6,697 nucleotides of DNA from contig CAVJIP010000164.1 of the NCBI GenBank assembly GCA_963649625.1, forward strand, positions 1 to 6,697, written 5' to 3'. How positions within the stretch are numbered: the stretch's first letter is position 1; each line of letters starts with the position of its first letter. Under the pieces are notes generated by a model that saw only the letters and a program-made list of their open reading frames with translations, was not told where the DNA came from and did not search any database. This DNA is from HGM13006 sp963649625 (GTDB lineage: Bacteria > Bacillota > Clostridia > Oscillospirales > Oscillospiraceae). A program made the translations under genes and the position numbers. This document shows, in pieces, positions 5,187 to 6,697 of the stretch.

Positions 5187-6569
5187 ATGGCCTTTGAAGG
5201 GTTAACGGAAAAGCTGTCTGCCGCATTCAAAAAGCTCAGAAGCAAGGGTCGCCTTACGGAGTCCGATGTAAAGGAGGCCATGCGGGAGATTCGGCTGGCT
5301 CTGCTGGAGGCGGATGTCAGCTATAAGGTGGTTAAGGACTTTGTAAAGCGGGTCACGGAGCGGGCCATTGGCAGCGATGTGCTGGAGAGCCTGACCCCGG
5401 CCCAGATGATTGTAAAAATCGTCAATGAGGAATTGATCGCCCTGATGGGCAGCGAAAACGCCAAGCTGAAAATCGCCTCCAGGCCGCCCACGGTGGTGAT
5501 GCTGGTGGGCCTTCAGGGGGCCGGTAAAACCACCAACGGGGCCAAGCTGGCGGGTCTGATGAAAAAGCAGGGGAAGAAGCCTCTGCTGGTGGCCTGTGAC
5601 GTGTACCGCCCCGCCGCCATTAAGCAGCTGGAGGTGGTAGGCGGCCAGCTGGGGATTCCCGTGTTCCAGATGGGCCAGAGCGACCCGGTGGACATTGCCA
5701 AGGCCGGTGTGGCCCACGCCAAAAAGGAAGGCTTCGACATGGTGTTTCTGGACACCGCAGGCCGCCTGCATATTGACGAGGCCCTGATGGAGGAGCTTTC
5801 CGCCATTAAGGCGGCGGTGGAGCCGGACGAGATCCTCCTGGTGGTGGACGCTATGACCGGCCAGGATGCAGTAAACGCCGCCACCGCCTTTGACGGACAG
5901 CTGGACATCGACGGGGTCATGCTCACCAAGCTGGACGGCGATGCCCGGGGCGGTGCGGCCCTGTCCGTAAAGGCCGTCACCGGCAAGCCCATTAAGTTCG
6001 CCGGCAACGGGGAAAAGCTGGACAATATTGAGCCCTTCCACCCGGAGCGGATGGCCTCCCGGATTTTGGGCATGGGAGACGTGCTGACCCTGATTGAAAA
6101 GGCCGAGGCGGCCATGGATCGGAAAAAGGCCCAGGAGCTGGAGCAGAAGCTCAGAAAAAGCAAATTCACCCTACAGGACTTTTACGACCAGCTGGTGCAG
6201 CTCAAATCCATGGGCTCTCTGACGGACATTCTGGCCATGATGCCTGGGATGAACGCAGGGGCCTTAAAGGACGTAAAGGTGGACGAGAAGGCCATGGCCC
6301 ACACCGAGGCCATTATCCTGTCCATGACCCCCTATGAGCGGGAAAACCCCGGCTGTATCAACCACAGCCGCAAGCAGCGGATCGCCGCAGGCTCCGGGGT
6401 GAAGGTGCAGGAGATCAACAGCCTTTTAAAACAATTTGAGGCCATGCAGAAAATGATGAAGCAGTTCACCGGGGCAGGCGCCGGGAAAAAGCTGAAAAAG
6501 CTCCAGAAACGGGGCGGCTTCGGCGGTATGGGCGGCTTCGGCGGCATGGGAGGCTTTGGCCTCCGGTAA
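5187..6569 (+). CDS. ffh: Signal recognition particle protein Ffh (SRP54)
   Basis: A 460-residue GTPase that binds SRP RNA and signal sequences of nascent membrane and secreted proteins and docks ribosomes to FtsY at the membrane. The N domain covers about 1-90. The G domain carries G1 G-L-Q-G-A-G-K-T (108-115), D-V-Y-R-P-A-A (138-144), D-T-A-G-R (189-193), T-K-L-D-G-D-A-R-G-G (247-256) and G-N-G-E-K-L-D-N-I-E-P-F (273-284). The Met-rich M domain starts near 325 and has M-M-P-G-M-N (351-356), then the RNA-binding helix-turn-helix S-M-T-P-Y-E-R-E-N-P (379-388) and S-R-K-Q-R-I-A-A-G-S-G (394-404). Length is normal. The extreme C terminus is a Gly/Met/Phe repeat tail after a Lys-rich stretch. 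The gene follows ylxM by four bases and precedes rpsP. Confidence 0.98.
   Translation: MAFEGLTEKLSAAFKKLRSKGRLTESDVKEAMREIRLALLEADVSYKVVKDFVKRVTERAIGSDVLESLTPAQMIVKIVNEELIALMGSENAKLKIASRPPTVVMLVGLQGAGKTTNGAKLAGLMKKQGKKPLLVACDVYRPAAIKQLEVVGGQLGIPVFQMGQSDPVDIAKAGVAHAKKEGFDMVFLDTAGRLHIDEALMEELSAIKAAVEPDEILLVVDAMTGQDAVNAATAFDGQLDIDGVMLTKLDGDARGGAALSVKAVTGKPIKFAGNGEKLDNIEPFHPERMASRILGMGDVLTLIEKAEAAMDRKKAQELEQKLRKSKFTLQDFYDQLVQLKSMGSLTDILAMMPGMNAGALKDVKVDEKAMAHTEAIILSMTPYERENPGCINHSRKQRIAAGSGVKVQEINSLLKQFEAMQKMMKQFTGAGAGKKLKKLQKRGGFGGMGGFGGMGGFGLR
6513..6566 (+). repeat. 18-base tandem repeat encoding the GGFGGM tail of Ffh
   Basis: Two 18-base units (6513-6530 and 6531-6548) differ at one third-codon base and encode Gly-Gly-Phe-Gly-Gly-Met twice. 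A third, diverged unit (6549-6566) reads Gly-Gly-Phe-Gly-Leu-Arg, just before the stop codon. Unit number could vary by slippage without a frameshift. Confidence 0.85.
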
Positions 6570-6644
6570 ACAGGTTCGTAACCAGTGGGCTTCGGCCTTA
6601 GCTGTACGATAGATAGATGAAATGCTTATGGAGGTGAATCACCC

Positions 6645-6697
6645 ATGGTTAAAATCAGACTGCGCAGAATGGGCGCCAAGAAGGCTCCCTTCTACAG
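6645..6697 (+). CDS. rpsP: 30S ribosomal protein S16, N-terminal fragment (runs off window end)
   Basis: The 17 complete codons read MVKIRLRRMGAKKAPFY, the highly conserved start of bacterial S16, a small-subunit assembly protein. The ATG at 6645 is preceded by GGAGGTGA (6630-6637) at seven bases. It follows ffh by 75 bases, the normal Firmicutes order, and is probably co-transcribed with it, since the gap shows no convincing terminator or promoter. The gap holds only a small GGC-TTCG-GCC hairpin and a GATA-GATA-GATG run (6608-6619). Confidence 0.95.
   Translation, partial: MVKIRLRRMGAKKAPFY

Noticed and set aside
5202..6041. A 279-codon open frame antisense to ffh
   Set aside because: The product has the same His/Gly/Gln-rich composition as other antisense shadows here, with no recognisable domain, and ffh fully explains the stretch.
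6570..6644. A terminator or ribosomal-protein leader between ffh and rpsP
   Set aside because: Only a three-pair UUCG-loop hairpin without a T-tract is visible, too weak to call.

Overview
The window looks like chromosomal DNA from a Gram-positive Bacillota, most likely a clostridial gut-type organism of the Oscillospiraceae kind. This is inferred from strong AGGAGG ribosome sites, near-consensus sigma-A promoters with 17-base spacers, GC-rich coding sequence with AT-rich promoters, a YtrA-type GntR regulator, a FeoB-associated Cys-rich small protein, and the Firmicutes order ylxM-ffh-rpsP. The species cannot be named from the sequence alone.

Layout. Bases 1-431 (minus strand) hold a short GntR/YtrA-family repressor gene that overlaps the start of an ABC transporter ATPase gene. 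They share a promoter at 476-504, with a palindromic operator candidate and three tandem 8-base repeats at 449-488. Bases 505-622 hold no gene, only spacer. Bases 623-3657 form a ferrous iron uptake operon on the plus strand: promoter, feoA-like gene 1, feoA-like gene 2, feoB, a 58-residue FeoB-associated membrane protein with a Cys-rich tail, then a hairpin terminator. Bases 3669-4658 (minus strand) encode BirA, the biotin-protein ligase/repressor, convergent with the feo operon. From 4768 a very strong promoter drives ylxM and ffh, with rpsP (ribosomal protein S16) starting at 6645 and running off the end.

How the genes work together. FeoB is the GTP-driven membrane transporter for Fe(II). 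The two FeoA-like SH3-fold proteins and the Cys-rich small protein are its likely accessories. YlxM and Ffh belong to the signal recognition particle pathway; Ffh binds SRP RNA and signal sequences for co-translational membrane insertion. The GntR/ABC pair resembles YtrA-type modules.

Most of the gene content is ordinary. The most informative non-coding signal is a repeated 18-base motif, GGTTAG-N6-CTAAYC, present three times at the feo locus: twice just after the promoter and once between feoA2 and feoB. Its TTAG-N6-CTAA core has the spacing found inside the DtxR/IdeR box, so a DtxR-family metal-dependent repressor is the best guess for control. A second unexplained signal is a perfect 10-base inverted repeat bracketing the ylxM-ffh promoter. 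I found no CRISPR array, insertion sequence, tRNA, rRNA or clearly new biological system.
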